Notes: generated by a model from the sequence alone, not told the origin. Positions 52,541-61,526 are shown, counted from the first letter of the stretch. The stretch: 64,000 nucleotides of DNA from Bordetella parapertussis (GCA_945885345.1 CAMCYP010000006.1:1-64000); one strand, 5' to 3'. Translations and numbers: made by a program.

Positions 52541-54060
52541 AAATAAGAGCCCAGATCGGCATGGTACTGAACCTGGACAAGTGCATCGGCTGCCACACCT
52601 GTTCGGTAACCTGCAAGAACGTCTGGACCAGCCGGCCAGGCATGGAATACGCCTGGTTCAACAACGTCGAAACCAAGCCCGGCATCGGTTACCCCAAGGA
52701 ATGGGAGAACCAGGACAAGTGGCACGGCGGCTGGGTGCGCAACAGCGACGGCTCGATCCGGCCGCGGCAGGGCGCCAAGTGGAAGTTGCTGATGCGCATT
52801 TTCGCCAACCCCAACCTGCCGGAGATCGACGACTACTATGAGCCGTTCACATTTGACTACGGCCACCTGCAGAGCGCGCCGGAAATGAAAGCCACACCGA
52901 CCGCTCGGCCGCGCAGTCTGATCACCGGCAAGCAGATGGACAAGATCGTGTGGGGCCCGAACTGGGAGGAAATCCTGGGGGGCGAGTTCAGCAAGCGCAG
53001 TGCCGACAAGAACTTCGATGACATCCAGAAGGACATCTACGGCCAGTTCGAGAACACCTTCATGATGTACCTGCCGCGGCTGTGCGAGCACTGCCTGAAT
53101 CCGGCGTGCGTGGCGAGCTGTCCCTCGGGCTCGATCTACAAGCGTGAGGAAGACGGCATTGTGCTGATCGACCAGGACAAGTGCCGTGGCTGGCGCATGT
53201 GCGTGAGCGGCTGCCCGTACAAAAAGATTTACTACAACTGGAAAAGCGGCAAGGCAGAGAAGTGCATTTTCTGCTATCCGCGCATCGAGGCGGGGCAACC
53301 CACCGTGTGTTCGGAAACCTGCGTCGGGCGCATCCGTTACCTCGGCGTGCTGCTGTACGACGCCGACCGCATCCAGGAAGCGGCCAGTGTCGAGCATGAT
53401 CGCGATCTATACCATGTCCAACTCGATATTTTCCTTGATCCGAATGACCCGCAGGTGATTGCCCAGGCCGCCGTCGACGGCATACCGGACAAGTGGATGG
53501 AGGCAGCACGCAACAGCCCGGTGTACAAGATGGCGGTGGAATGGAAAGTGGCATTGCCGCTGCATCCGGAATACCGCACGCTGCCGATGGTCTGGTACGT
53601 GCCGCCGCTGTCGCCGATCAGCGCCGCCGCCAATGCCGGCCATGTCGGCACCAACGGCCAGATCCCGGACGTCAACCAGCTGCGCATCCCCGTCAAGTAC
53701 CTGGCCAATCTGCTGACAGCAGGTGACACGGTGCCCGTGGTGCGTGCACTCGAGCGCATGCTGGCGATGCGCGCCTACCAGCGCAGCAAGCATGTCGACC
53801 AGCGTATCAACACCGCAGTGCTGCAGCAGGTCGGCATCACCCAGGCCGAGGTGGAGGAGATGTACCGCATCATGGCAATCGCCAATTACGAAGATCGCTT
53901 CGTGATTCCCAGTACCCACCGCGAGTACGCGGAGAACACATTCAACGTGCGTGGCGGCTGTGGTTTCTCGTTCGGCAACGGTTGCTCGGAAGGCACCGGC
54001 GAGACCAGCCTGTTCGGCAGCGAGAAAAAACGCACCATACCCATCAAGCTGGAGGTTTGA
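52537..54060 (+). CDS. narH: Respiratory nitrate reductase, beta subunit
   Basis: Iron-sulfur subunit passing electrons from NarI to NarG. The 507-residue chain holds four cluster motifs: CIGCHTCSVTC (C16, C19, C22, C26), CEHCLNPACVASCPSG, CRGWRMCVSGCPY with Trp219 in place of Cys (the 3Fe-4S cluster of NarH) and CIFCYPRIEAGQPTVC. ATGA overlap with narG and two bases to narJ show a tight operon. Confidence 0.98.
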   Translation: MKIRAQIGMVLNLDKCIGCHTCSVTCKNVWTSRPGMEYAWFNNVETKPGIGYPKEWENQDKWHGGWVRNSDGSIRPRQGAKWKLLMRIFANPNLPEIDDYYEPFTFDYGHLQSAPEMKATPTARPRSLITGKQMDKIVWGPNWEEILGGEFSKRSADKNFDDIQKDIYGQFENTFMMYLPRLCEHCLNPACVASCPSGSIYKREEDGIVLIDQDKCRGWRMCVSGCPYKKIYYNWKSGKAEKCIFCYPRIEAGQPTVCSETCVGRIRYLGVLLYDADRIQEAASVEHDRDLYHVQLDIFLDPNDPQVIAQAAVDGIPDKWMEAARNSPVYKMAVEWKVALPLHPEYRTLPMVWYVPPLSPISAAANAGHVGTNGQIPDVNQLRIPVKYLANLLTAGDTVPVVRALERMLAMRAYQRSKHVDQRINTAVLQQVGITQAEVEEMYRIMAIANYEDRFVIPSTHREYAENTFNVRGGCGFSFGNGCSEGTGETSLFGSEKKRTIPIKLEV

Positions 54061-54062
54061 TC

Positions 54063-54755
54063 ATGCTGGGATTCTCAAAACCTGTGTCCGCTTCCGGCAG
54101 CCTGCGCGTGCTGGCGGCTCTGCTCGGTTATCCGGATGCGGGTATGCGCAGCCACCTGCCCGAGATGGCTGAAATCCTGCGCCGCGAGGGCGTGCTGTCC
54201 GCGGCGCGCCAGACCGAAATCGGCGTGCTGATCGATTTGCTGGTGAACGCAGAACCGCTGGACGTTGAGGCCGGCTACGTGGAACTGTTTGACCGTGGCC
54301 GTGCCACTTCACTGCATCTGTTCGAGCATGTGCACGGGGATTCACGCGACCGCGGCCCGGCTATGATCGATCTGGCGCAGACCTACGAAAAAGCGGGCCT
54401 GTACCTGGCGCCGGGTGAATTGCCGGACTATTTGCCTGTCGTGCTGGAATTCGTTTCCTCCCAGCCGCCACGCGAGGCACATGATTTTCTGGGGGAAATG
54501 TCCCATATATTCAATGCCTTATTCTGCGCGTTGCAGGAGCGCGCCAGCCCGTACGCCAGCGTGCTCGGCGCATTGCTGGAACTGGCCGGCGAGCAGGCGC
54601 AGGCCGTGAAGCTCGTTGCCGAGCCGCCGCTGGATGAAAGCTGGATCGAGCCGCCTGTGTTCGACGGCTGTTCGTCCAAGGGCCAGTCCCGGCCCGGCCA
54701 GCCGCAACCCATCCACCTGGTCCGCAGGAATGCCAAAACCGGAGTGATCGCATGA
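54063..54755 (+). CDS. narJ: Nitrate reductase molybdenum cofactor assembly chaperone
   Basis: NarJ binds immature NarG and helps insert the molybdenum cofactor and FS0 cluster; it is not part of the final enzyme. The 230-residue product has the family order: LRVLAALLGYPDAGMR, YVELFDRGRATSLHLFEHVHGDSRDRG, GLYLAPGELPDYLPVVLEF. The C-terminal tail is long and Pro-rich. ATG 54063 lies two bases after narH; the longer frame from 53982 overlaps narH. Confidence 0.96.
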   Translation: MLGFSKPVSASGSLRVLAALLGYPDAGMRSHLPEMAEILRREGVLSAARQTEIGVLIDLLVNAEPLDVEAGYVELFDRGRATSLHLFEHVHGDSRDRGPAMIDLAQTYEKAGLYLAPGELPDYLPVVLEFVSSQPPREAHDFLGEMSHIFNALFCALQERASPYASVLGALLELAGEQAQAVKLVAEPPLDESWIEPPVFDGCSSKGQSRPGQPQPIHLVRRNAKTGVIA

Positions 54756-55498
54756 GCGCCTTCCAGTCCTATCTGCACAGTTTCTTTTTCAGTGCCTACC
54801 CCTACATCTGCATGGTGGTATTTCTGGTGGGGAGCCTGGCCCGTTTCGACCGGGACCAATACACCTGGAAGAGTGATTCTTCGCAGATGCTGCGCGCCGG
54901 CACTTTGCGCTGGGGCAGCAATTTGTTCCATGTCGGCATCCTGTTCCTGTTCTTCGGCCACTTCATCGGACTGCTGACGCCGCACTGGCTGTATGAGCCC
55001 TTTATTTCTCCGGCCAACAAGCAATTGCTTGCCATTTACGCGGGCGGGGTTGCAGGATTCATCTGCTTCATCGGCCTCACGCTGCTGATTCACCGCCGCA
55101 TGTTCGACCCGCGTATTCGCCTGACGAGCCACCGTACCGACCTCGCCATCCTGATCATTTTGTGGGTGCAACTGACACTCGGCCTGATCACGCTGCCGTA
55201 TTCGTTCTCCCATTCCGACGGCAGTGTCATGCTGGTGCTGGCCGACTGGGCGCAGCGGGTATTCACCTTCCGCGTTGGCGGCGCCGAGGAGTTGATCGGG
55301 CTGGCGTGGCCGTACAAGGTGCACATGGTGCTGGGTATGACCATTTTTCTGCTGTTCCCGTTCAGCCGGCTGGTGCACGTGTGGAGCGGCTTCGCCACGG
55401 TGGCTTACCTGTTCCGACCGCAGCAGGTGGTGCGCAGCCGCCGGCTCAACCTGCCGCCCGGTCATAACCAGCCGCGCCAGCCCGGTGCGGGCGCTTGA
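54752..55498 (+). CDS. narI: Respiratory nitrate reductase, gamma subunit
   Basis: Membrane cytochrome b that oxidises quinol and anchors NarGH. The 248-residue product has five helices and the conserved haem histidines, including those in NLFHVGILFLFFGHFIGL and in PYKVHMVLGM and RLVHVWSG. Overlaps narJ by four bases (ATGA). The frame of the following parvulin gene begins within its last codons. Confidence 0.97.
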   Translation: MSAFQSYLHSFFFSAYPYICMVVFLVGSLARFDRDQYTWKSDSSQMLRAGTLRWGSNLFHVGILFLFFGHFIGLLTPHWLYEPFISPANKQLLAIYAGGVAGFICFIGLTLLIHRRMFDPRIRLTSHRTDLAILIILWVQLTLGLITLPYSFSHSDGSVMLVLADWAQRVFTFRVGGAEELIGLAWPYKVHMVLGMTIFLLFPFSRLVHVWSGFATVAYLFRPQQVVRSRRLNLPPGHNQPRQPGAGA

Positions 55499-55518
55499 GT
55501 TTTCAGGAGAAACGCAAC

Positions 55519-56307
55519 ATGACTGCTGCTGCCACAATTGTCGCTACCGTCGCCCGCATCAACGGCGTGGATTTGCATGGACAGGAAGAAATGCTGTCGC
55601 CCGACGAACTGCGTCAGCGCGCCTGCACCGAGCTGCTGCGCCAGGCGGCGCAGGCCGCCGGGCTGCTTGCGGCGAGCGATTTCGCAACAAAGGATGGCGT
55701 GACCAGCGACGCGGCCTCAGGCGCCATTGAGGCTCTGCTGGAACAAACCCTGGCCGTGCCCGAGCCGTCAGATGCGGATTGCCGGCGCCATTACGCTGCC
55801 CATCAGGGCGGTTACCGCAGCGGTGAACGCGTGCGGGTGCGCCACATCCTGTTCGCGGTTACCCCGGGCGTGGATGTGGTTGCACTGCGCAAGCAGGCGG
55901 AACCGGTATTCCTTGACGTGCGCTGCCACGACGGCCAAGGCGCCGACCGGTTTTCCGACGCCGCGCGCCAGTGGTCCAACTGCCCGAGCGGCGCCGACGG
56001 CGGCGATCTGGGCTGGCTGAGCACGACAGATTGCGCGCCCGAGTTCGCCCGCGAGCTGTTCGGGCGCATCGAAGTCGGCGTGCTGTCGCGCCTGGTGCAC
56101 AGCCGCTTTGGTCTGCATGTCGTCGAAGTGCTGGAACGCGAAGCGGGCGTGGCGCAGACGTTTGAATCGGTGCGTGGTGCGGTTGCGAATGCGCTGCGCC
56201 AGCAGGCTTTTGTCACGGCATTGAAGCAATACCTGCAGTTGCTGGCCGGCCGGGCCGTGGTGGAAGGTGTTGAACTCGACGCCGCCGACACGCCGCTGGT
56301 GCAGTGA
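55519..56307 (+). CDS. Parvulin-type peptidyl-prolyl isomerase associated with nar
   Basis: A 262-residue protein with a helical N-terminus (about 1-100) and a PpiC rotamase domain (about 105-215: RVRHILFAV, DAARQWSNCPSGADGGDLGWLS, SRLVHSRFGLHVVEVLERE). No signal peptide, so it acts in the cytoplasm, presumably in folding of NarGHI. I use ATG 55519, with CAGGAG upstream, rather than the TTG at 55495 that overlaps narI. The parvulin is a regular last gene of nar operons in betaproteobacteria. Confidence 0.9.
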   Translation: MTAAATIVATVARINGVDLHGQEEMLSPDELRQRACTELLRQAAQAAGLLAASDFATKDGVTSDAASGAIEALLEQTLAVPEPSDADCRRHYAAHQGGYRSGERVRVRHILFAVTPGVDVVALRKQAEPVFLDVRCHDGQGADRFSDAARQWSNCPSGADGGDLGWLSTTDCAPEFARELFGRIEVGVLSRLVHSRFGLHVVEVLEREAGVAQTFESVRGAVANALRQQAFVTALKQYLQLLAGRAVVEGVELDAADTPLVQ

Positions 56308-56309
56308 TC

Positions 56310-56714
56310 ATGAGCATTTCAAACTTCGAAGATTTGCTCCAGGCTGCGAGGCAGCAGTCCGAGCCGCAACGATTGCTGTTCGTTTTTGCTGACGTCGAAC
56401 TGCCTGATGACAGCACGGCTGAACAGCGTGCCCGTTTTCAGGCGGGGGATGGTGGTGCGCTGGTGCCATTAATGTCCGTGGACAAGAAACCCGCTGACAT
56501 GAGCACGTTTTCCGCATTGGTGGAGGAATCGCGCCAGTTCGGGCGCGACTGGGCCGTCGTGTTTGTCGCGGCCCTTGCCGGGCGCGGCGGATGCGCACCT
56601 ACGGATGTGGAGGCCGACCAGTCACTGCAGCGCATGATCGAAGCCATCAAGTCAGGTTCCTTCGGCTCGTTCATGCCATTCGACCGGCAGGGCCAGCCCC
56701 TGCTTTTTGACTGA
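56310..56714 (+). CDS. Conserved nar-associated protein, unknown function
   Basis: A 134-residue cytoplasmic protein: SNFEDLLQAARQQSEPQRLL at the start, FVFADVELPDD, then ESRQFGRDWAVVFVAALAG and a C-terminal MPFDRQGQPLLFD. It lies two bases after the parvulin gene. I remember similar proteins in nar clusters of betaproteobacteria, sometimes wrongly labelled as a ribonucleotide reductase subunit; nothing here supports that label. It carries no enzyme motif I recognise. Confidence 0.8.
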   Translation: MSISNFEDLLQAARQQSEPQRLLFVFADVELPDDSTAEQRARFQAGDGGALVPLMSVDKKPADMSTFSALVEESRQFGRDWAVVFVAALAGRGGCAPTDVEADQSLQRMIEAIKSGSFGSFMPFDRQGQPLLFD

Positions 56715-56800
56715 ATCCACGTTGATTTCTCACGTGTTATTGGCAAGACATCCATGGCGGCCATCCGCGGGAGCGCGCTTTGGCCAGGAGCCGGGGCGCG

Positions 56801-57082
56801 ATGGTTGAACGCATCCCGGCCTGGCAATGCATCGGATGCGGAAGGATTGAGGGCGCGCAGCCGTGCGTCGGCATTTGTCAGGATCGCAGGGCGAATTTTG
56901 TCCATGCTGCTGATTACGACGAGATGCGCGGGCGGGCAGAGGAACTGGCTGGCGTGGTGCGTCAGATTGCCTGCACGACGCCGCACTGCGGCGAATTCGA
57001 ACGAACCTACCTCGCGCTGCAGGTGCGTGCGCAACGGGCGCTCAGAGTGTTCAACAGTGACGAACAGCCCGGATCAGCCTGA
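56801..57082 (+). CDS. Small cysteine-rich nar-associated protein, unknown function
   Basis: A 93-residue protein with six cysteines: C10-x2-C13, C22-x3-C26, and C58/C63 with His62 in CTTPHCGEF. The spacing suggests a zinc or iron-sulfur site. ATG 56801 follows AGGAG at about 11 bases; the frame is open from 56780. No signal peptide is seen. Its position between nar and nnrS genes suggests a role in nitrate reductase maturation or NO response; that is inference. Confidence 0.7.
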   Translation: MVERIPAWQCIGCGRIEGAQPCVGICQDRRANFVHAADYDEMRGRAEELAGVVRQIACTTPHCGEFERTYLALQVRAQRALRVFNSDEQPGSA

Positions 57083-57109
57083 GTCCTGTCCTGCACTGAA
57101 AGGAAAGCC

Positions 57110-57589
57110 GTGGCGGAAATGACACTGGCACGCGTGCTGCATGTGCTCGGCGTTGTATTGTGGATCGGCGGGGTGGCGATGGTGACCACGGTCCTGCTGC
57201 CGGCGGTGAAACAGCTGAAGACACCTGCGGAACGCGTCATTTTTTTTGAAACCATTGAGCGCGGATTCGGGCTGCAGGCACGCATCACCACGCTTGTAAC
57301 CGGTTTGAGCGGGCTGTATCTTGTTCATGAACTGAATCTGTGGCAACGCTTCCTGCATGTCGAATATTGGTGGATGCACGCGATGGTTCTGGTGTGGGCG
57401 CTGTTTACGCTGATGCTGTTCGTGCTTGAGCCGTTGTTTCTTCACCGTCGCTTGCTTGAGCGCGCACGGCATGACCCAGATGCAACATTTTCAATGGTGA
57501 CGCGCATGCACTGGATATTGCTCGGCTTGAGCCTGATTGCTGTTGCGGGCGCGGTGGCCGGCAGCCACGGATACCTGTTGTTTGTTTGA
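57110..57589 (+). CDS. CopD-like four-helix membrane protein
   Basis: A 159-residue protein with four membrane helices (about 7-28, 50-70, 82-105, 132-156). LHVLGVVLWIGGVAMVTTV near the start carries the His of the CopD-like/haem-binding branch, and WWMHAMVLVWALFTLMLF a second His. It may bind haem b and act in electron transfer. GTG 57110 is supported by AAAGGAAAG at proper distance. It lies between the cysteine-rich protein and nnrS. Confidence 0.8.
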   Translation: MAEMTLARVLHVLGVVLWIGGVAMVTTVLLPAVKQLKTPAERVIFFETIERGFGLQARITTLVTGLSGLYLVHELNLWQRFLHVEYWWMHAMVLVWALFTLMLFVLEPLFLHRRLLERARHDPDATFSMVTRMHWILLGLSLIAVAGAVAGSHGYLLFV

Positions 57590-57680
57590 TAGTGCCGGCG
57601 CTGTCTGTGCGAGGCAGGGACGGGGTGTTGCCGGAATCAACGCACCGCGTTGCAATGCATGACGCCAGCCAGGAATTGAC

Positions 57681-58880
57681 ATGAACGAATTGCCGCTTGA
57701 CCGACCACAGCAACTCAATCCCCCGCCTGTAACGACCGACTTTTCGTTGTGGAATCTGGGGTTTCGCCCGTTTTACCTGCTGGCGAGCATTTTCAGTGTC
57801 ATCAGCGTACTGCTGTGGATGGCCCAGTACTCGGGTTGGCTGCCTTTTGCCTACCTGCAGGGGCCGCTCTGGCATGGCCATGAAATGCTGTTCGGATTCA
57901 CGATGGCAGTGGTGGCCGGTTTTCTGCTGACTGCGGTGCGCGCCTGGACCGGGCAGCCGACGCCCGTCGGCGTACCGCTGATGGCGCTGGCGGCGCTGTG
58001 GGTGGCGGGGCGTGTGCTGGTGCTGACACCCCTGGGCCTGCCGGCCGCAATCGTGAACGCGGCGTTTCCCGTAGCCCTTGCCGTGGCGATTGCCGTTCCG
58101 CTGCTGCGCGCCGGGAACGTCCGCAATTATTTCTTTGTCGGCCTGCTCGTGCTGATGGGCGCGCTGATTGCCGCTCTGCATCTTGGGTTGCAGGGTGCTT
58201 TTGAGATTCCGCCGCGACTGGGTCTGCTGCTGGGGCTGGATGTGATGCTGTTCATCATGGCGGTGATGGGCGGTCGGGCAATTCCGATGTTTACCAACAA
58301 CGGCGTGCATGGCGCGGGTGCTACGCGCCATGCGCTGCTTGAAAAAATGGCCCTGGGCTCGGTACTGCTGCTGTTCATCGCCGATCTTCTGCAGCTGCCT
58401 TCCCTGGTCATGGCAGTCGTCGCGCTGGGCGCTGCGTTTGCGCATGGCCTGCGCCTGTATTGCTGGCGGCCCTGGCGCACCCTCGCGGCACCGCTGGTGT
58501 GGATATTGCATGCCGCCTATGCCTGGATCGTTGTACATCTGGTATTGCGCGGACTGTCCGGACTGGGGTGGTTCGCCGGATCGTATGCCATCCACGCGCT
58601 GACCACGGGCGCAATCGGCGGGCTGACCCTCGGCATGATGACCCGCACGGCCCGCGGCCATACGGCGCGGCCGCTGGTGGCAGATGGTTTTGAATTGACC
58701 TGCTTTCTGCTGATACAGGCGGCTGCGGTGATGCGCGTTTTCAGCGGGATGGTGTCATCGGCGCTGTATCTGCCCGGCATTCAGCTTTCAGGCGTGCTGT
58801 GGGCGGCCGCTTTCGGCATCTACGCCGTCCGCTACTGGCCGGTGCTGTCGCGGCCGCGGCTCGACGGCAAACCAGGCTGA
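57681..58880 (+). CDS. nnrS: NnrS family haem- and copper-containing membrane protein
   Basis: NnrS proteins protect against nitrosative stress and are commonly in NsrR/NnrR regulons. The 399-residue product has 12 hydrophobic helices and conserved segments: LWNLGFRPFYLLASIF at the start, GPLWHGHEMLFGFTMAVVAGFLLTAV, GRAIPMFTNNGV, and GAIGGLTLGMMTRTARGHTAR. It is co-directional with nar. No separate NsrR operator is visible in the 91 bases before it. Confidence 0.93.
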   Translation: MNELPLDRPQQLNPPPVTTDFSLWNLGFRPFYLLASIFSVISVLLWMAQYSGWLPFAYLQGPLWHGHEMLFGFTMAVVAGFLLTAVRAWTGQPTPVGVPLMALAALWVAGRVLVLTPLGLPAAIVNAAFPVALAVAIAVPLLRAGNVRNYFFVGLLVLMGALIAALHLGLQGAFEIPPRLGLLLGLDVMLFIMAVMGGRAIPMFTNNGVHGAGATRHALLEKMALGSVLLLFIADLLQLPSLVMAVVALGAAFAHGLRLYCWRPWRTLAAPLVWILHAAYAWIVVHLVLRGLSGLGWFAGSYAIHALTTGAIGGLTLGMMTRTARGHTARPLVADGFELTCFLLIQAAAVMRVFSGMVSSALYLPGIQLSGVLWAAAFGIYAVRYWPVLSRPRLDGKPG

Positions 58881-58901
58881 ACGGAACGAGGGTAACGTGA
58901 C

Positions 58902-59203
58902 ATGCTCGATCACATCATCAGTCGCCTGCGACGCTTCCACACCTGCTACTTTCCGCGGCTGAGAAAACAGTTCAGGAATCTGGTGGACCAGGGGCAGCAT
59001 CCGACCGTGCTGTTCATCGGCTGTTCCGATTCCCGCGGCGTGTCGAGGCCGGCGACCTGTATTTGCGCGGCTGGCATTACCTGATTGAGGAGGGCAAGGT
59101 GCTGGTGCTCAATGTCGAGAGCGGTTTGTTCGAATCCTTCGATGCCGCACTCGATGCGGCCAGGGCAAACGATCCGCTTGCCGGGGTCAACCAGCTGCCC
59201 TGA
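58902..59203 (+). pseudogene. Carbonic anhydrase remnant (large internal deletion with frame change)
   Basis: The first 46 codons read as the start of a beta carbonic anhydrase and run to LFIGCSDSR, the zinc-binding Cys-Asp signature. The sequence then jumps, in another frame, to the C-terminal end of the same family: VEAGDLYLRGWHYLIEEGKV and LVLNVESGLFESFDAAL, stop at 59201-59203. About 100-120 central residues are missing, including the HxxC zinc ligands. No functional enzyme can be made. The junction lies near 59036-59043. SirB-like gene follows. Confidence 0.82.
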
Positions 59204-59223
59204 AGGCGGCCTGTCAGGGGAGC

Positions 59224-59619
59224 ATGCCGATCGACTACCTGATCCTGAAAATGATCCACGTGACCTGCGTGGCAGCGAGTTATTCGCTGTTCTTCGTGCG
59301 TGGTGTCTGGATGTTCATGGAGTCACCATTGCTGAGCAAGCGGTGGATCAGGATCGTGCCACACCTGATTGATACCGGCTTGCTTGCCAGTGCCATTGCG
59401 ATGGCCGTTGCCGTTCGCCAGTATCCATTTTCCGCGGACTGGCTTACTGCGAAGCTGCTGGCGCTGATCTGCTACATCGTTCTCGGCATGGTGGCCTTGC
59501 GCTTCGCCCGCACACGCGGGATGCGGCTGGCCGCCTGGCTGGCTGCGCAGGCGGTTTTTTTCTACATCGTTGCGGTTGCGGTCACCCGCAATCCGCTGCC
59601 GTGGATTGCAGGAGCGTGA
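59224..59619 (+). CDS. SirB family membrane protein
   Basis: A 131-residue protein with four hydrophobic helices and the SirB2 pattern: DYLILKMIHVTCVAASYSLFF, FMESPLLSKRWIRIVPHLIDT and LLALICYIVLGMVALRFARTRG. Function is unknown; the histidines in helices 1 and 2 could bind haem. CAGGGGAGC precedes the ATG. It is the last plus-strand gene before the convergent nitronate monooxygenase-like gene. Confidence 0.85.
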   Translation: MPIDYLILKMIHVTCVAASYSLFFVRGVWMFMESPLLSKRWIRIVPHLIDTGLLASAIAMAVAVRQYPFSADWLTAKLLALICYIVLGMVALRFARTRGMRLAAWLAAQAVFFYIVAVAVTRNPLPWIAGA

Positions 59620-59659
59620 ATGGGTCGCAGCCGATGACGGACCATCCGCAACAGGGCTT

Positions 59660-60820
59660 TCATTGGGTGGCCGGGATGGCGCCGGTCATCAGGTATTCCA
59701 GCAAATCGGCCACCGGCCGGATGGCAGTGCCGAACGGCAGGCTTTCTGCTCCCCGGAAAAACAGGCCTTTGCGGACATCGCCCTTGAGCGCGTAGGCGAG
59801 CCGCGTGTCGATGCAGAACTGTCCTGCGCTGGCGATACCGTCGCGCAATCCGCACATGGTCAGGCAATTGAGTCCCTGCACGCAGCGGCGCGGATCGGCT
59901 TTGGCGTGTGATTGCAGGGTTTTCTCGCGCCGCAGGTAGTTTTGCAGCCACGGGGTCAGTACGGCGCGCGCCGGCAGGCCGGCAACGCTCATGAAGGTGA
60001 CGATGTCTTCAGGCCTGGCTTCCGCCAGCACACGCTTGAATTCGGGATGGGCATCGCCTTCGACGGTAACGGCAAACGGTGTGCCGACCTGAACCGCGGC
60101 GGCGCCCTGTTGCAGCAGGGTTCGCGCCTGCTGGTGGCTGTTGATTCCTCCGGCGGGAATCAGCGGTATGCGTTCGTTTTCGATGCCCAATTCGCGAAAC
60201 AGTCCGTGAATTTCCTCCAGCACCACGGCGAAGTCGAACCGTGGATTGCCAATGTCATCGATGCGGGTCGCTCCCAGGTGGCCGCCAGCATGCCGCGGAT
60301 GCTCGATGATGAGGGCATCCGGCAGTTTTTTCCTGCGCATCCATTTTTTCAGCACGATGTTCACGCCGCGCGCGTCCGAAAGTATCGGGATCAGGGCGAC
60401 ATCGGGAAAGTCGCCTGTCAGGTCAGGCAGGTCGATCGGCAGGCCGGCGCCCATGACGATCGCGTGGGCGCCGCTCGCGCAGGACTGGTGCACGTAGGCG
60501 GCATGGGCAGAGACGGCTTTCATGATGTTGACGGCAATCGCACCGCGGCCGGAGGCGATGTCCAGAGCCATGCGGATTTCGCGGTCCAGCGCGACGAGAT
60601 TGAGTTGATCCAGCTCATCACGGTCCCGGCATCCGCTGGCCTGTTCCAGAAGGTCGGGGTGATGGTGGCGCAGGTCAACGCTCGAAATTGTGCCGAGCCC
60701 GCCGAGCGCGGCGACATTGCCGGCCAGCCGGTGCGCGGACACGCCGATACCCATGCCGCCCTGGACGATGGGCAGCAATGAGCGGTTACGGAGCTTCCAG
60801 GCTGGTAGTGGAATGGTCAT
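59660..60820 (-). CDS. Nitronate monooxygenase-like flavoprotein
   Basis: A 386-residue FMN enzyme of the 2-nitropropane dioxygenase family: IVQGGMGIGVSAHRLAGNVA at the start, VMGAGLPIDLP, HPRHAGGHLGA with the active-site His, IPLIPAGGINSHQQA, and AAAVQVGTPFAVT binding the phosphate. A C-terminal extension with CVQGLNCLTMCGLRDG distinguishes a branch whose substrate is not known. Neighbours suggest a role with nitrogen oxides or respiration, unproven. Confidence 0.88.
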   Translation of the reverse strand: MTIPLPAWKLRNRSLLPIVQGGMGIGVSAHRLAGNVAALGGLGTISSVDLRHHHPDLLEQASGCRDRDELDQLNLVALDREIRMALDIASGRGAIAVNIMKAVSAHAAYVHQSCASGAHAIVMGAGLPIDLPDLTGDFPDVALIPILSDARGVNIVLKKWMRRKKLPDALIIEHPRHAGGHLGATRIDDIGNPRFDFAVVLEEIHGLFRELGIENERIPLIPAGGINSHQQARTLLQQGAAAVQVGTPFAVTVEGDAHPEFKRVLAEARPEDIVTFMSVAGLPARAVLTPWLQNYLRREKTLQSHAKADPRRCVQGLNCLTMCGLRDGIASAGQFCIDTRLAYALKGDVRKGLFFRGAESLPFGTAIRPVADLLEYLMTGAIPATQ

Positions 60821-60948
60821 GGATTTCGGGAATGGTTGGCCGCTCAGACGGGAATGGTGAGCGGGATGAGCCCATTCTGAGGCGGACGACGGCTATTCGC
60901 ATTGCCGGTCGCCCGAGGGGCGGATGCAATCCCGCAACCGCCGGTTTT

Positions 60949-61392
60949 CTAGCGCAGCACCAGCACCGCGACGTTGGTGCCGGCCAGCACTTTCTGCGTT
61001 TCGCTGCCGATCAGCAGCTTGGAAAATCCGCTGCGGCCGTGCGAGGCCATGGCGATCAGATCGCACTTGTATTTTTTCACGGCCTTGACGATGGCATCGG
61101 CCGGGAAATCGCTGCAGGCGAATCCGGTAGCGCAGCGTACGCTGGCTGCCCCGCATTCTTTCTTGATCACTTCCAGGTGGCGCGCCGCCACTTTTTTCTG
61201 CCGTGCCTCGTATTCCCTGGGGACGAGGAAGTCGGGCGGTATGTAATCCGCATAGACGTTGAACTTGTAAGCGGGAGCTACGTGGAATCCGGTGACGCGC
61301 GCGCCGGTTTTTTTGGCCAGTGCCACGGCTTTTTTGATGGCTTTGCGCGACAGTGCCGAGCCGTCGGTGGGAACCAGGATATTGCGGAACAT
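60949..61392 (-). CDS. Universal stress protein (UspA family)
   Basis: A 147-residue UspA-domain protein, similar in length and order to the one at 30325: [20 protein letters not shown] at the start and [21 protein letters not shown] as the nucleotide loop. ATG 61392 has AAAGGAG upstream; the frame to 61536 would cross the promoter. It diverges from ccoN and shares the FNR box at 61453-61466, so it should be induced when oxygen falls. Confidence 0.93.
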   Translation of the reverse strand: MFRNILVPTDGSALSRKAIKKAVALAKKTGARVTGFHVAPAYKFNVYADYIPPDFLVPREYEARQKKVAARHLEVIKKECGAASVRCATGFACSDFPADAIVKAVKKYKCDLIAMASHGRSGFSKLLIGSETQKVLAGTNVAVLVLR

Positions 61393-61452
61393 GGAAGGTC
61401 TCCTTTGAATGGTTTTGCAAGGACAAGGTAGTCTGCCGTTCCGGGAGAGGGG

Positions 61453-61466
61453 TTGATGTAGATCAA
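61453..61466. promoter_or_regulatory. FNR/ANR box shared by usp and ccoN
   Basis: TTGAT-GTAG-ATCAA, perfect half-sites. For ccoN the -10 would be TATGCT at 61489-61494; for usp on the minus strand TACCTT at 61425-61430. Both place the box centre about 41 bases from the start points, class II position in each direction. Confidence 0.85.
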
Positions 61467-61526
61467 AACCCGGTGGACAGGCTCCCGTTATGCTGCACGG
61501 CATCACCAATCGGGCAGGGGACATCC

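Noticed and set aside
57590-57680. NsrR or FNR site before nnrS
   Set aside because: I looked for both patterns in this 91-base gap and found no acceptable match on either strand; nnrS may be read from upstream.
59204-59223. Rescue of the carbonic anhydrase by programmed frameshifting
   Set aside because: No slippery sequence is seen at the junction, and the missing middle of the enzyme, including zinc ligands, would not be restored by a frame change.
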